The notes under the pieces were generated by a model. It searched no databases. It was not told the DNA's origin and saw only the letters and a program-made list of their open reading frames with translations. A program made the translations under genes and the position numbers. A stretch of DNA of 64,000 nucleotides from Variovorax sp. Sphag1AA. Lineage in GTDB: Bacteria > Pseudomonadota > Gammaproteobacteria > Burkholderiales > Burkholderiaceae_C. The stretch lies in NCBI RefSeq assembly GCF_014192575.1, contig NZ_JACHYC010000001.1, positions 496,001 through 560,000 of the forward strand, read 5' to 3'. Of the stretch, positions 45,753-59,123 are shown in pieces (positions within the stretch are counted from its first letter, which is position 1; each line of letters starts with the position of its first letter).

Positions 45753-46739
45753 GTGGCAATTCGGCTAGGCGAAATCGTTGATGCACTCGGGGGCGAACTC
45801 GATGGTGATCGGGATCTGTCCATCGAGCGGCTGGCGCCGCTATCGACGGCGCAGCCGGATGCGATCAGCTTCCTGAGCAATCCCAAATACCGCAAGGAAC
45901 TTGCGGAGTCCAAGGCGGGGTGCGTCATCGTGGCTCCGTCCATGCGCGATGCGGCGGCGGAACGGGGTGCGTTTATCGTCGCGTCCGATCCATATCTCTA
46001 TTTCGCCCGGCTGACGCAGCTCTGGCGGAAAACCCATGCCAAACCGGACTTGGTTCGGATCCACCCCACAGCCGTCATCGATCCGGACGCCGTGATTGAC
46101 CCGACGGCGCGCATCGGCCCGCTGTCCGTGGTCGAACGCGGGGCGCGCATTGGCGCCGATACGGTGCTGAAGTCCCGGGTCACGGTGAGTGAGGATTGCG
46201 TCATTGGTGACCGCTGCCTCCTTCATCCCGGCGTCGTTATCGGAGCGGACGGATTCGGCCTTGCTCCGCACGAGGGTACCTGGGTCAAGATCGAACAACT
46301 GGGTGCCGTTCGCATCGGCAACGACGTGGAGATCGGGGCGAACACGTGCATCGACCGGGGCGCGCTCGACGACACGGTCATCGAGGACGGCGTCAAGCTC
46401 GACAACCTGATCCAGATCGGCCACAACGTGCATATCGGCAAGCACACGGCCATGGCGGGCTGCGCAGCCGTGGCGGGAAGCGCCACGATCGGCGCCTACT
46501 GCACGATCGGAGGGCGCGCAGGCGTTCTCGGCCACTTGACGATCGCAGATCACGTGCACATCTCGTCGACCTCCCTGGTGACGCGATCCATTCACAAGCC
46601 GGGTCACTACACCGGCGTGTTTCCCATCGACGACAATGCCGCCTGGGAAAAGAATGCAGCCACGCTCAAGCAACTGCACAGTCTGCGCGAGCGCCTCAAG
46701 GCGCTGGAAAAAATGACGATGCAGGACAAGAAATCATGA
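45753..46739 (+). CDS. lpxD: UDP-3-O-acylglucosamine N-acyltransferase
   Basis: LpxD adds the second hydroxyacyl chain to UDP-3-O-acyl-glucosamine in lipid A synthesis. The 328-residue protein has an N-terminal uridine-binding domain. A left-handed beta-helix of hexapeptide repeats ([20 protein letters not shown] onward) follows, with the catalytic His in [18 protein letters not shown]-terminal helix closes the protein. The start is GTG at 45753, 14 bases after skp. Its TGA overlaps the fabZ ATG. Repeat number and length fit the family. Confidence 0.97.
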   Translation: MAIRLGEIVDALGGELDGDRDLSIERLAPLSTAQPDAISFLSNPKYRKELAESKAGCVIVAPSMRDAAAERGAFIVASDPYLYFARLTQLWRKTHAKPDLVRIHPTAVIDPDAVIDPTARIGPLSVVERGARIGADTVLKSRVTVSEDCVIGDRCLLHPGVVIGADGFGLAPHEGTWVKIEQLGAVRIGNDVEIGANTCIDRGALDDTVIEDGVKLDNLIQIGHNVHIGKHTAMAGCAAVAGSATIGAYCTIGGRAGVLGHLTIADHVHISSTSLVTRSIHKPGHYTGVFPIDDNAAWEKNAATLKQLHSLRERLKALEKMTMQDKKS

Positions 46740-47179
46740 CGCTCGATATCCACCAAATCCTCAAGCTGCTTCCTCACCGCTACCCGTTCCTGCTTGTGGA
46801 TCGCGTGATCGATATGGAGAAGGGCAAGCGCATCACGGCGATCAAGAACGTGACGATGAACGAACCGTTCTTCAACGGCCACTTTCCGCATCGGCCAGTG
46901 ATGCCGGGCGTGCTCATGCTCGAGGCGATGGCGCAGGCGGCGGCGCTGCTTTCGTTCCACTCTCTCGACATCGTTCCGGACGACAACACGATCTACTACT
47001 TTGCCGCGATCGATGGCGCGCGCTTCAAGCGCCCCGTTGAACCAGGCGATCAACTGACGCTGGAAGTCGAGATCGAACGCATGAAGGCCGGCATCTCGAA
47101 GTTCAAGGGCAAAGCGTCTGTGGGTGCCGAACTGGCGTGCGAGGCCACCCTGATGTGCGCCATGCGCCAGATCAATTGA
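46736..47179 (+). CDS. fabZ: 3-hydroxyacyl-ACP dehydratase FabZ
   Basis: FabZ dehydrates 3-hydroxyacyl-ACP in fatty-acid synthesis and competes with LpxA/LpxD for the same hydroxyacyl-ACP pool. The 147-residue hot-dog-fold protein has [13 protein letters not shown] and the active site [22 protein letters not shown] (His and Glu), then [19 protein letters not shown] at 46736 overlaps the lpxD stop; a longer open frame from 46346 is only a shadow of lpxD. Its place between lpxD and lpxA is the standard arrangement. Confidence 0.98.
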   Translation: MTLDIHQILKLLPHRYPFLLVDRVIDMEKGKRITAIKNVTMNEPFFNGHFPHRPVMPGVLMLEAMAQAAALLSFHSLDIVPDDNTIYYFAAIDGARFKRPVEPGDQLTLEVEIERMKAGISKFKGKASVGAELACEATLMCAMRQIN

Positions 47180-47192
47180 GCTTCCTCTGCGC

Positions 47193-47981
47193 ATGACCCT
47201 GATTCATCCAACGGCCGTCGTCGACCCCGCCGCGCAACTGGACCCCACCGTCAGCGTCGGGCCGTATGCGGTGATTGGTCCGCATGTGCGCGTGGGCGCC
47301 GGCACGTCGATCGGCGCGCACTGCGTCGTCGAAGGCCGCACCACCATTGGCCGCGACAACCGGATTTTCCAGTTTGCATCTCTCGGAGCGATTCCGCAGG
47401 ACAAGAAATATGCCGGCGAGCCGACCGAACTCGTGATCGGTGATCGCAACACCATCCGCGAGTTCTGCACCTTCAATCTTGGGACAGTTCAGGACGCGGG
47501 TGCCACGCGCGTGGGCGACGACAACTGGATCATGGCGTATGTGCACATAGCGCACGATTGCCAGCTCGGCAGCCAGATCACCATGGCGAACAACGTGACG
47601 TTGGCTGGCCACGTCCAAGTCGAAGACTGGGCGACCGTGGGTGGGCTGACCGGAGTGCTGCAGCGCATGCGGATCGGCGCCCATTCGATGATCGGCTTTG
47701 CGAGCCACGTGGCCAAAGACATCCCGCCCTATATGGTCGTCGATGGGAATCCATTGGCCGTGCGCGGCGTCAATCTCGTCGGCATCAGGCGTCGGGATTT
47801 CTCGACCGAGCGAATCGCAGCCATTCGGGAGATGCACAAGCTGCTGTACCGCCAGGGCAAGACGCTTGATGAGGCACGCGAAGGCATTCTCGCGCTGGCA
47901 GACGAAATGCCCGGCGCGGCGGAAGACGTCGCGCGGATGGATGCCTTCCTGGGCAGTGCCGCGTACGGCATCGCGCGCTGA
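47193..47981 (+). CDS. lpxA: UDP-N-acetylglucosamine acyltransferase
   Basis: LpxA catalyses the first step of lipid A synthesis, transferring a hydroxyacyl chain from ACP to UDP-GlcNAc. The 262-residue beta-helix protein has [20 protein letters not shown] repeats and [18 protein letters not shown]. The catalytic His is in [14 protein letters not shown] (matching His125), and [20 protein letters not shown] precedes the C-terminal helical domain. Length equals that of Escherichia coli LpxA. lpxB starts 7 bases after its stop. Confidence 0.98.
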   Translation: MTLIHPTAVVDPAAQLDPTVSVGPYAVIGPHVRVGAGTSIGAHCVVEGRTTIGRDNRIFQFASLGAIPQDKKYAGEPTELVIGDRNTIREFCTFNLGTVQDAGATRVGDDNWIMAYVHIAHDCQLGSQITMANNVTLAGHVQVEDWATVGGLTGVLQRMRIGAHSMIGFASHVAKDIPPYMVVDGNPLAVRGVNLVGIRRRDFSTERIAAIREMHKLLYRQGKTLDEAREGILALADEMPGAAEDVARMDAFLGSAAYGIAR

Positions 47982-47988
47982 TTTCCCC

Positions 47989-49143
47989 ATGACCGTCGAA
48001 GCTGCAACGCGACAGTTCGCGCTGGTCGCAGGCGAGGCATCGGGCGACCTGCTGGCAGGGCTGCTCCTCGATGGGCTGCACGCACGCTGGGCCGACTTGC
48101 AGGCGGTCGGAATCGGCGGCCCGCAGATGCTGTCGCGCGGCTTCGAAACGTGGTGGCCGCAAGAGAAGCTTGCGGTTCGCGGCTACATCGAAGTGCTGCG
48201 GCACTACGCGGAGATCGCCGGTATTCGCCGCCAACTCAAGGCCAGGCTCCTCGTTGAGCGCCCGGACATCTTCATCGGCGTCGATGCGCCGGATTTCAAC
48301 CTGGACCTCGAGGCTGGCTTGCGCTCCAGCGGTATCAAGACGGCGCACTTCGTCTGTCCTTCGATCTGGGCGTGGCGGCCCGAGCGTGTGGTGAAGCTGC
48401 GCGCCGCGGCCGATCACGTGCTCTGCATTTTTCCGTTCGAGCCAGAGCTACTCGCCAAGCACGGGATCGACGCGACCTACGTTGGCCATCCGCTTGCCAA
48501 AGTCATTCCAATGACGCCGGACCGGGCGGCGGCTCGGGCCTCGCTCGGACTCGATGCGGATGCCGCCGTGGTCGCCCTGCTGCCGGGGAGCCGCCGTTCG
48601 GAAATCCGTCACATGGCCCCGCGGTTCTTCGCTGCCGCTGCCCTCATGCGGAAGGCCCGACCGTCGCTGCAGTTCATCGTGCCTGTTCTGCCGACACTTC
48701 GTGCCGAAGTTGAGCAACTGCTGCAGGCCAGCGGGATGACAGGCCAGGTGACGCTGCTCCATGGCCAGTCCCATGCGGCGTTGGCCGCTTGCGACGTGAC
48801 CCTGATCGCGAGTGGCACCGCCACGCTCGAAGCCGCGCTTTTCAAGCGACCGATGGTGATTTCGTATCACATGAATTCGTTGACCTGGAACCTGATCATG
48901 CGGCACAAGCAGCTTCAGCCCTGGGTCGGCTTGCCGAACATTCTTGCCGGCGAATTCGTCGTGCCTGAAGTGCTGCAGGACCGCGCAACGCCGCAAGCGT
49001 TGGCCGACGCAACGCTCGAATGGCTAGACGCGCCCGACAGGATTCACGCCTTGCAACAACGTTTTTGCGCCATGCATTCCGAATTGCTGCGCGATACGCC
49101 GACACTCTGCGCTGATGCGATCCAGAAAGTTCTTGAAGGCTGA
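47989..49143 (+). CDS. lpxB: Lipid-A-disaccharide synthase
   Basis: LpxB is a GT-B glycosyltransferase (family 19) joining UDP-diacylglucosamine and lipid X into the lipid A disaccharide at the inner membrane. The 384-residue protein has [70 protein letters not shown] and the C-terminal [24 protein letters not shown] at 47989 begins the true N-terminus. The last 29 bases overlap rnhB. Confidence 0.97.
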   Translation: MTVEAATRQFALVAGEASGDLLAGLLLDGLHARWADLQAVGIGGPQMLSRGFETWWPQEKLAVRGYIEVLRHYAEIAGIRRQLKARLLVERPDIFIGVDAPDFNLDLEAGLRSSGIKTAHFVCPSIWAWRPERVVKLRAAADHVLCIFPFEPELLAKHGIDATYVGHPLAKVIPMTPDRAAARASLGLDADAAVVALLPGSRRSEIRHMAPRFFAAAALMRKARPSLQFIVPVLPTLRAEVEQLLQASGMTGQVTLLHGQSHAALAACDVTLIASGTATLEAALFKRPMVISYHMNSLTWNLIMRHKQLQPWVGLPNILAGEFVVPEVLQDRATPQALADATLEWLDAPDRIHALQQRFCAMHSELLRDTPTLCADAIQKVLEG

Positions 49144-49816
49144 GCAAGCTACGCTGGCTTGGGACGCGCCGGGCCTAGTGGCCGGCGTCGATGAGGCGGG
49201 GCGGGGACCGTTGGCGGGGCCGGTGGTTGCGGCGGCGGTGATCCTCGATGACCAGCGCCCGATCCGTGGATTGGCGGATTCGAAAACGCTGACTGCGCTT
49301 CAGCGCGAAAAGCTCAACGACCAAATCCTGGCCAAAGCGCTCTGTTGCTCGATTGCGCAGGCCAGTGTCGAGGAGATTGACACCCACAACATCCTGCAGG
49401 CGACCATGCTCGCGATGCGCCGAGCAGTCGAAGGCCTGCGCCTGAAACCGACCAAGGTCCTGGTCGACGGCAACCGGCTACCGACGCTCGACGTATTGGC
49501 GGAGGCTATCGTCAAGGGCGATGCCCGCGTCAAGGCGATCTCGGCGGCCTCGATCCTTGCGAAGGTCTACCGGGATCGACTCTGCGAGCAGTTGCATGTC
49601 GAGTTTCCGCACTACGGCTTTGCAGGCCACAAGGGTTACGGCACGCCCGAGCACCTCGAAGCGCTGGTTCGCCATGGCGCTTGCGTGCACCATCGGAGAT
49701 CGTTCAGCCCCGTCGCTGCAGTGCTGGCGCGCGATTCGAGCAACGTCGCGGGCATTCAGGTGGTTACTGACGTCATGCTGGGGGTGGCGGGCGTCGAGGT
49801 CCGCATTGCGCCATGA
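49115..49816 (+). CDS. rnhB: Ribonuclease HII
   Basis: RNase HII cuts RNA in RNA-DNA hybrids and starts ribonucleotide excision repair. The 233-residue protein has the catalytic motif [19 protein letters not shown] (Asp-Glu), [16 protein letters not shown] with the third acidic residue, [16 protein letters not shown] and [18 protein letters not shown]. The start ATG at 49115 lies inside lpxB. The C-terminus runs past the usual end by about 20 residues. Its TGA overlaps the next ATG. Confidence 0.96.
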   Translation: MRSRKFLKAEQATLAWDAPGLVAGVDEAGRGPLAGPVVAAAVILDDQRPIRGLADSKTLTALQREKLNDQILAKALCCSIAQASVEEIDTHNILQATMLAMRRAVEGLRLKPTKVLVDGNRLPTLDVLAEAIVKGDARVKAISAASILAKVYRDRLCEQLHVEFPHYGFAGHKGYGTPEHLEALVRHGACVHHRRSFSPVAAVLARDSSNVAGIQVVTDVMLGVAGVEVRIAP

Positions 49817-50589
49817 GGTCCGAGCCCAGCCACATCACGTCGCGCGACAACGCACTTCTCAAGGAACTGCGGAAGCTTTCGCACGAGCCTGGCGCCTATC
49901 GGAAGGCCGGTCGGATCTGGCTGGAGGGTGACCACCTCTGCGGGGCCGCTCGCGAGCGGGGTGTTCGCGCCGCGATCGCGCTGTTCACGGAATCGAGTTG
50001 GACCTCGGCCAGCGCTGAATGGAGCGGCACAGCTGACAAGACCGTCGTCATCGCTGATGAACTGATGGCCGGCATCAGCGGACTCGAATCTCCCGCGCAA
50101 ATGGGGTTCGTGCTCGATCTACCATCGCGCCCAACCGTTGAGTCCCGGGCGCCGACCGTCGTTCTCGACCGTCTCCAGGACGCGGGGAACGTCGGCTCCA
50201 TCCTTCGCAGTGCCGCGGCCTTCGGGTTTACGCAGGTCATCGCCCTGAAGGGCACCGCGGCGTTGTGGTCTCCGAAGGTGCTGCGCGCCGGTATGGGCGC
50301 GCATTTCGGTCTGAGGTTGATCGAGGGGGTGGAGATCGCCGCGCTCGATGCACTTTCGATCCCCTGCATCGCAACGAGCTCGCATCGCGGTGACTGGTTG
50401 CACCGAACTGAATTGCCCTTTCCCTGCGCCTGGTTGATGGGCCATGAAGGGCAGGGCGTTTCTGCTGAGCTGGAAGCCCGGGCGGCCACCCACATGCGGA
50501 TCGCACAGCCCGGCGGTGAGGAGTCGCTGAATGTCGCTGCCGCGGCTGCAATTTGCTTGCACGCAAGCGCTGTAGGGGCAAAGACGTGA
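49813..50589 (+). CDS. TrmH/SpoU-family RNA 2'-O-methyltransferase
   Basis: This 258-residue RNA methyltransferase of the SPOUT class has the substrate-binding N-terminal domain ([26 protein letters not shown]). The knotted SAM domain has the motifs [32 protein letters not shown] and the C-terminal [20 protein letters not shown]. It is close to the rRNA methylases of the RlmB/TsnR group, but the target nucleotide cannot be assigned. ATGA overlap with rnhB. Confidence 0.9.
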   Translation: MRSEPSHITSRDNALLKELRKLSHEPGAYRKAGRIWLEGDHLCGAARERGVRAAIALFTESSWTSASAEWSGTADKTVVIADELMAGISGLESPAQMGFVLDLPSRPTVESRAPTVVLDRLQDAGNVGSILRSAAAFGFTQVIALKGTAALWSPKVLRAGMGAHFGLRLIEGVEIAALDALSIPCIATSSHRGDWLHRTELPFPCAWLMGHEGQGVSAELEARAATHMRIAQPGGEESLNVAAAAAICLHASAVGAKT

Positions 50590-50602
50590 CCTTGCGCCGG
50601 CT

Positions 50603-50726
50603 ATAATCAAGGGCTTTCCCGAACATACCCCGCCCTCAGCGCACGCAAGCCAACTCCTCGACGAAAGTCGCGACCCGCGAGTCACTTCTTGGGTTCGCTT
50701 TGGGCGTCATCCATCCGGAGATCCCA
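50603..50726 (+). promoter_or_regulatory. carA promoter region and leader
   Basis: A perfect TATAAT at 50603-50608 gives a likely start near 50615 and a leader of about 110 bases before carA. No good -35 is visible. GGAG at 50717-50720 is spaced 6 bases from the GTG at 50727. Confidence 0.6.
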
Positions 50727-51903
50727 GTGCTTTTGTCTCTCAAGGGAAAATTCCCGTCCGCCATCCTGGCGCTTGCAGACGGCACGGTCTTTCAAGGCAA
50801 CTCGATCGGCGCCACTGGCGCCACGACCGGCGAAGTGGTGTTCAACACCGCGATGACCGGTTACCAGGAAATCCTGACCGACCCGAGCTATTGCCAGCAG
50901 ATCGTGACGCTCACGTACCCGCATATTGGCAACTACGGCGTCAACGAGGAAGACATCGAAGCCGACAAGATCCATGCCGCAGGACTCATCATCAAGGACC
51001 TGCCTCGCGTCGCATCGAACTTCCGCAAATCCGAAACTCTCAACGAGTATCTCGTGCGGGGCAACACTGTTGCCATTGCCAACATCGATACCCGCAAGCT
51101 CACCCGTCACCTGCGTACCAAGGGCGCCCAGAACGGCTGCGTCCTCGGGCTCGCCGAAGGTGAAGCCGTCACCCAGGCACTGATCGACAAGGCGGTCGCT
51201 GCAGCAAAAGCCGCTCCCAGCATGTCGGGGCTCGACCTGGCCAAGGTCGTGTCGGTCAAGGAAACCTACGAGTGGACCCAGACGGAGTGGAAGCTTGGCT
51301 CGGGCTACGGCGTGCAGATCACGCCCCGGTTCCACGTTGTCGCGTTCGACTACGGCGTCAAGAAGAACATCCTGCGCATGATTGCCCAGCGCGGAGCGCG
51401 CATCACAGTCGTGCCTGCGCAAACACCAGCCGCCGACGTGCTGAAGCTGCGTCCGGATGGTGTCTTCCTGGCAAACGGCCCCGGTGACCCGGAGCCTTGC
51501 GACTATGCGATCGAGTCGACGCGGCAGCTGATCGAGACCGGGATTCCGGTGTTCGGCATCTGCCTTGGCCACCAGATCATGGCGCTGGCCTCGGGTGCAA
51601 AGACCTTCAAGATGAAGTTCGGCCATCACGGCGCCAACCATCCGGTGAAGGATCTCGACAACGGCCGCGTGAGCATCACAAGTCAGAACCACGGGTTCGC
51701 GGTCGACGAGAAGAGCCTGCCGGCCAACCTGCGCCCGACACATGTGAGCCTGTTCGACAACACGCTCCAGGGCCTCGCCCGCACCGACAAGCCTGCTTTC
51801 TGCTTCCAGGGTCACCCGGAAGCCTCGCCCGGCCCCCACGACATCGGCTACCTGTTCGACCGCTTCACGGCACTCATGCAAACTCACAAAGAGGGACAGA
51901 AGA

Positions 51904-51911
<8 letters not shown>
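50727..51911 (+). CDS. carA: Carbamoyl-phosphate synthase small subunit
   Basis: CarA is the glutaminase subunit, which frees ammonia for carbamoyl-phosphate used in pyrimidine and arginine synthesis. The 394-residue protein has the N-terminal CPSase small-chain domain ([36 protein letters not shown]). The class I glutaminase domain has [18 protein letters not shown], the nucleophile Cys in [12 protein letters not shown], and His-Glu in [15 protein letters not shown]. The start GTG at 50727 ([14 protein letters not shown]) has a ribosome site; TTG at 50700 is less likely. It overlaps carB by 8 bases. Confidence 0.97.
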
Positions 51912-55134
<3,223 letters not shown>

Positions 55135-55151
55135 CCTCTGAAAGGCGTTCC

Positions 55152-56021
55152 ATGGAATCGCAGCTCGTCGAACTCGATCTGGCCGACTGGAATGCCGCGA
55201 CGCCCAACGAGGCATGGATCGCGGCACTCGAAGCCGGGAAGGTCCTGTACTTTCCCCGGCTCGGGTTCGACATCCTTCCTGAGGAGCGGGCGCTGCTTTC
55301 GCCAGAGGTGCTGTCACCCAAGGTCCGCAACATCAGCCTTGACGCGCAGGGGCGCCTGAAGGGTGTGGAGGGAGATGAGGCGCGGCAGCGGGCGGTGGCT
55401 GCGATGGTCGGCCGCTTCCGTGCGCAGGCGCAGCAGCTGATCCACGGACTGTTGCCGCACTACACACCGGCACTGCGACTGGCGCCGACCAGCTACAGGC
55501 CTGCACAGGTGGAAACGCGCGTGCAATCGTGGCGGGCGGATGACCGCCGCTTGCACGTCGACGCATTTCCGTCGCGACCCAACTACGGCGAGCGGATCCT
55601 TCGCGTCTTCACAAACGCCAACCCGGACAGCGCACCACGGGTGTGGCGCGTCGGGGAGCCATTCGAGGCGATAGCGCGACGCTTCCTGCCGCGCGCCAAG
55701 CCGTATTCGCCGTTGCAGGCGCGACTGTTGCGCGCACTGCGAGTGACGAAGTCATACCGCAGTGAATACGACCACCTCATGCTGCAATTGCACGATGGCA
55801 TGAAGTCGGATCTCGACTATCAGAAGAACTCGGACCAGCAGACCGTGCCGTTCCCGGCAGGCTCGGTCTGGGTCTGCTTTTCGGACCAGACTTCGCATGC
55901 GGTCATGTCGGGCCAGTACATGCTCGAGCAGACGCTGCATCTGCCGGCGGCGAGGCAATACAATCCCGAATCGAGCCCGCTCGCCATCCTGAGCCGGCTG
56001 ACCGGACGCCAGCTCGTCTGA
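55152..56021 (+). CDS. kdoO: Kdo hydroxylase, Fe(II)/2-oxoglutarate type (KdoO-like)
   Basis: This 289-residue protein matches the Kdo 3-hydroxylase family first described in Burkholderia and Yersinia. These are cytoplasmic or membrane-associated dioxygenases that turn the outer Kdo of the lipopolysaccharide core into Ko. Visible features are [19 protein letters not shown] with the HxD iron ligands, and [19 protein letters not shown] with the distal His. Conserved family segments RVFTNANP and [10 protein letters not shown] lie between. It has no signal peptide. It starts 17 bases after carB and may share its transcript. Assignment rests on these motifs only. Confidence 0.82.
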   Translation: MESQLVELDLADWNAATPNEAWIAALEAGKVLYFPRLGFDILPEERALLSPEVLSPKVRNISLDAQGRLKGVEGDEARQRAVAAMVGRFRAQAQQLIHGLLPHYTPALRLAPTSYRPAQVETRVQSWRADDRRLHVDAFPSRPNYGERILRVFTNANPDSAPRVWRVGEPFEAIARRFLPRAKPYSPLQARLLRALRVTKSYRSEYDHLMLQLHDGMKSDLDYQKNSDQQTVPFPAGSVWVCFSDQTSHAVMSGQYMLEQTLHLPAARQYNPESSPLAILSRLTGRQLV

Positions 56022-56039
56022 TCATTTCTCTCCCATCGA

Positions 56040-56073
56040 CCGCCGAACGGAAGCGTTCGGCGGTTTCGCTTTC
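56040..56073 (+). terminator. Terminator before greA
   Basis: CCGCCGAACG (56040-56049) pairs perfectly with CGTTCGGCGG (56054-56063) around GAAG, followed by TTTCGCTTTC. It ends the carAB-kdoO unit; greA starts only 13 bases later, so some readthrough or a leader role is possible. Confidence 0.75.
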
Positions 56074-56085
56074 TGGAGCAAAACA

Positions 56086-56562
56086 ATGGCCACCATTCCG
56101 ATTACCAAGCGCGGTGCCGAGAAGCTGCGCGAAGAGCTGCAAAGGCTCAAGACGGTCGACCGACCGGGTGTCATCAACTCGATCGCGGAAGCCCGCGCGC
56201 AGGGCGATATCAGCGAAAACGCCGAGTACGAAGCGGCAAAGGATCGCCAGGGCTTCATCGAGGGGCGCATTCAGGACATCGAAGGCAAGCTGTCGGCGGC
56301 CCAGATCATCGACCCGTCGCAGCTCGATGCGGGCGGCAAGGTGGTCTTCGGCTCCACGGTTGAGCTCGAGGACGAGAACTCGGGTGAATCCGTCAGGTAC
56401 CAGATCGTCGGCGAGGACGAAGCCGATCTGAAGCTGGGACTCATCAACGTCTCCAGCCCGATCGCTCGCGCGCTGATCGGCAAGGAAGAGGGCGATACCG
56501 CCGAAGTCCAGGCGCCCGGCGGTGTGAAGCGCTACGAGATCGTGGCGGTCAGCTACGTCTGA
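56086..56562 (+). CDS. greA: Transcription elongation factor GreA
   Basis: GreA rescues backtracked RNA polymerase by stimulating transcript cleavage through the secondary channel. The 158-residue protein has the N-terminal antiparallel coiled coil ([40 protein letters not shown]) with the acidic tip Asp-Glu, and the C-terminal FKBP-like domain ([35 protein letters not shown]). Length and motifs are standard. greA leads into the conserved order DUF4149, yhbY, rlmE, ftsH. Confidence 0.98.
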   Translation: MATIPITKRGAEKLREELQRLKTVDRPGVINSIAEARAQGDISENAEYEAAKDRQGFIEGRIQDIEGKLSAAQIIDPSQLDAGGKVVFGSTVELEDENSGESVRYQIVGEDEADLKLGLINVSSPIARALIGKEEGDTAEVQAPGGVKRYEIVAVSYV

Positions 56563-56573
56563 GCAATCGCTGG

Positions 56574-56987
56574 ATGAAAGACCGGACCGCACTCATGCTC
56601 GCCGCCTTGTGGTGGGGCAGTTTGACGACGATCGGCTTTCTGGTCGTGCCGATGCTGTTCGCCCGGCTCGGCAACCCAGCGGTTGCGGGCAATTTCGCGG
56701 GGCAATTGTTCGCGTCCCAGACCTGGGTGGCGCTGGGATGCGGGCTGGCACTCCTGGTCTATTTCCGCTCGAAGGCCGACGAAAGACTGACGGATGGCGA
56801 CCGGAGCGCAGTCGTCCTGATCGTGACTGCGATGCTGCTTGCCTTGCTCCAGCAGTACGCCGTGGCGCCGCACATCCTTGCGCGCGAGAACCTCAAGCTC
56901 TGGCATTCGCTCGGAAGCGGCATGTACCTCGCCCAGTGGGTATGCGCCGGCGTGCTGCTGTGGCGCATGGGGCGAGCACGGAACTGA
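56574..56987 (+). CDS. DUF4149 (TMEM205-like) membrane protein
   Basis: This 137-residue inner-membrane protein has four predicted helices, near residues 7-30, 45-65, 80-100 and 115-132. The pattern WWGSLTTIGFLVVPMLFARLGNP and FASQTWVALGCGL matches DUF4149, a family often found between greA and yhbY in betaproteobacteria. The role is unknown. It starts 11 bases after greA and is probably co-transcribed with it. It converges with the glycosyltransferase gene 34 bases away. Confidence 0.82.
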   Translation: MKDRTALMLAALWWGSLTTIGFLVVPMLFARLGNPAVAGNFAGQLFASQTWVALGCGLALLVYFRSKADERLTDGDRSAVVLIVTAMLLALLQQYAVAPHILARENLKLWHSLGSGMYLAQWVCAGVLLWRMGRARN

Positions 56988-57021
56988 ACCCGGGCCCACA
57001 CTGGCCGGGCTCGTCGGGCTA

Positions 57022-57786
57022 TCAGGTCTGCCAGAACTGCGTGATCCAGCGCGCCGGGCGAATGAACCTGAAACGCCGGTTGCGCCGGCCGGCCAATGCG
57101 TCTGGTGGGTTGCATTCCCCGTGGAACACCATGATTTTTGCGCCTTCGGGCACAAAGGGTTCCTTCCAGTAGTTGGTCGGCCACGTCGGGATCCCGTGGT
57201 ACTTGAAGCTCGGGCACCAGGCTTCGGGCCAGTAGGCGAGTGTGCCCTTGCGGTACATGAAGTCGGACAGGTAGGTCTGTTCGTTGCGGAACTCCTCCTG
57301 CACCTTGTCCATGTTCTGGCGAAAGTAGGCCAGCACGTCCGGATGAGCGCCCAGTTCAAAGCGGTAGACCGAGGAGTTCCCGGTAATGCGGCGGCGCCTC
57401 CAGGGGCGCTCGTAGTCGTGAATGATCAGGAACTCGCCGGGGTACTCGAAGAATTCGTCCAGATTCCCGACGATCACCACGTCGAGGTCGATGAAGAGCG
57501 CCGTTCCGCGCAGACCATGGAGGTCGGCTTCGAAGGTCGTCAGCTTTTTCCAGGCGCGATCGACCTGCCCGGGGGCCAGTTCGAGAGCGAGCGGGGGGAT
57601 CGGATAGCACTCGACTTCGCTCCGGATGCCCGTGCTGTTATCAGTCAGGCAGACGAACTTGAAGTCGCCGCTCAGGTGCCTGCGCACCATCGCATAGAGG
57701 CGATTGACATATTCGGGGCCATATTTGGTGCCCCATTTCATGCAGAGGATGTGGCGTTGCGGGCCTGCCGCGGCTTCGGTCGGCAT
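57022..57786 (-). CDS. Putative glycosyltransferase
   Basis: This 254-residue cytoplasmic GT-A-like protein has CMKWGTKYGPEYVNRLYAMV at the N-terminus and the metal-binding DxD in ALFIDLDVVIVGNLDEFF. YERPWRRRRITGNSSVYRF and FRNEQTYLSDFMYR follow, a pattern seen in capsule- and LPS-type sugar transferases. The donor and acceptor are unknown. The start ATG at 57786 is 2 bases after the yhbY stop, so it is read from the same transcript; the open frame upstream belongs to yhbY sequence in another frame. A role in surface polysaccharide is a guess. Confidence 0.7.
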   Translation of the reverse strand: MPTEAAAGPQRHILCMKWGTKYGPEYVNRLYAMVRRHLSGDFKFVCLTDNSTGIRSEVECYPIPPLALELAPGQVDRAWKKLTTFEADLHGLRGTALFIDLDVVIVGNLDEFFEYPGEFLIIHDYERPWRRRRITGNSSVYRFELGAHPDVLAYFRQNMDKVQEEFRNEQTYLSDFMYRKGTLAYWPEAWCPSFKYHGIPTWPTNYWKEPFVPEGAKIMVFHGECNPPDALAGRRNRRFRFIRPARWITQFWQT

Positions 57787-57788
57787 CC

Positions 57789-58268
57789 TCAGTCTGCCTG
57801 ACGCTGCTTCTTGACCGACTTGGGCTTGGGCGCCTTGGCGCGCTTGATGTTGCCGCCGGACGTCAGCCGCTGGTTGCCGAGCACCCGCAGTGTCTTGATT
57901 TCGGGCCGCTGACCGCCACGCTTGCTGTACTTGATGACCCGGACATCGCGCGGGCCGGGCATGCGGTCTTCGTCGAGGACGCGCTCTTTCTCGGGGATGG
58001 GGCGCCATAGCACGAGCAGCTTGCCGATGTGCTGGATGGGCGCGGCGTCAAGGTCGTCCGCCAGGGTCTGGAGCATGGCTTCTCGCGCAGCCCGGTCATC
58101 GGAAAAGACGCGCACCTTGATCAGGCCATGGGCCTTCAGCGCGGCGTCGGCCTCTTTCTTGACGGCGGCGGTGAGACCGTCGCCCCCGATCATGACGATC
58201 GGATCGAGGTGGTGCGCTTCGGCGCGATGCACCTTGCGCTGCGCAGGGGTAAGTTGAATGGCGGGCAT
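57789..58268 (-). CDS. yhbY: YhbY-type CRM-domain RNA-binding protein
   Basis: YhbY binds the 50S precursor and helps large-subunit assembly. Residues 1-97 form the CRM domain ([31 protein letters not shown], and the C-terminal part [13 protein letters not shown]). Here the protein has 159 residues, about 60 more than Escherichia coli YhbY. The tail is basic and proline-containing ([18 protein letters not shown], then [18 protein letters not shown]). The ATG at 58268 is 13 bases from the divergent rlmE start, so the two promoters must overlap coding sequence. Confidence 0.92.
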   Translation of the reverse strand: MPAIQLTPAQRKVHRAEAHHLDPIVMIGGDGLTAAVKKEADAALKAHGLIKVRVFSDDRAAREAMLQTLADDLDAAPIQHIGKLLVLWRPIPEKERVLDEDRMPGPRDVRVIKYSKRGGQRPEIKTLRVLGNQRLTSGGNIKRAKAPKPKSVKKQRQAD

Positions 58269-58281
58269 CCCCGTATTATCG

Positions 58282-58956
58282 ATGTCAATGAATCCCAAAC
58301 CGAAAGCGAAGAAGGTCAACCGGGCGTGGATACACGACCACGTGAACGACCCGTATGTGAAGCTGGCCACCAAGGAAGGTTATCGGGCGCGCGCCGCCTA
58401 CAAGCTGAAGGAAATCGACGAAAGCTTGAGCCTGATCAAGCCCGGGCATCTTGTCGTGGACCTGGGCTCGACGCCCGGCGCCTGGAGCCAGTACGTCAGG
58501 CGGAGGCTCTCGCCCGACGGGGCCGCCGTGGGCGAACTTGCGGGCACCATCATTGCGCTGGACATCCTGCCCATGGAGCCGATCGAGGGCGTGACCTTCC
58601 TGCAAGGTGACTTCCGCGAGGCTGACGTGCTCGATCGGCTGTCCGCCGCGATGGCTGGCCGCAAGGCCGACGTCGTGGTCTCGGACATGGCTCCCAATTT
58701 GTCAGGCATCGCCTCGGCCGACACGGCCCGGGTGGCGCATCTCATTGAGCTTGCGATCGATTTCGCCCGCCACCATATGAAACCGGAGGGCGCGCTTGTC
58801 GCCAAGCTCTTCCATGGCAGCGGCTACAACGAGCTGACCAAGCTTTTCAAAGACAACTTCCGCGTCGTCAAGCCGTTCAAACCCAAGGCATCGCGCGACA
58901 AATCGTCCGAAACTTTCATGGTCGGGATAGGGCTCAAGTCTCCCGATACGAATTGA
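58282..58956 (+). CDS. rlmE: 23S rRNA 2'-O-ribose methyltransferase (RlmE/FtsJ)
   Basis: RlmE methylates U2552 of 23S rRNA late in 50S assembly. The protein has about 224 residues from ATG 58282 (ATG at 58288 is also possible). The SAM site [14 protein letters not shown] differs slightly from the usual DLGAAPGGWSQ. The catalytic K-D-K-E set is visible in [39 protein letters not shown] and SSETFMVG. It lies next to yhbY, another 50S assembly factor, and before ftsH, as in many proteobacteria. Confidence 0.96.
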   Translation: MSMNPKPKAKKVNRAWIHDHVNDPYVKLATKEGYRARAAYKLKEIDESLSLIKPGHLVVDLGSTPGAWSQYVRRRLSPDGAAVGELAGTIIALDILPMEPIEGVTFLQGDFREADVLDRLSAAMAGRKADVVVSDMAPNLSGIASADTARVAHLIELAIDFARHHMKPEGALVAKLFHGSGYNELTKLFKDNFRVVKPFKPKASRDKSSETFMVGIGLKSPDTN

Positions 58957-59048
58957 TACCGGTTGCGACATCCATGTCTTCACCTTAAAACCGCTTGCAC
59001 CCTATGGCTGCTATGGGGAAATCGGCCGTTTTTCCGGGTTGAAAAGCC

Positions 59049-59091
59049 TAAAATGGCCGCCAATTGCGTGCCCACGGCGCCTTTTTTGTTT
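59049..59091 (+). promoter_or_regulatory. ftsH upstream region: -10-like box and hairpin with U-tract
   Basis: TAAAAT at 59049-59054 could be an ftsH -10. Just after it, GGC-GCC (59055-59061, one bulged base) can pair with GGCGCC (59076-59081), followed by TTTTTTGTTTT. This may be the rlmE terminator or an attenuator in the ftsH leader. I see no clear heat-shock promoter. Confidence 0.4.
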
Positions 59092-59123
59092 TCAGTGCTA
59101 CGCGTTATCGACTGGAGCTTCGT

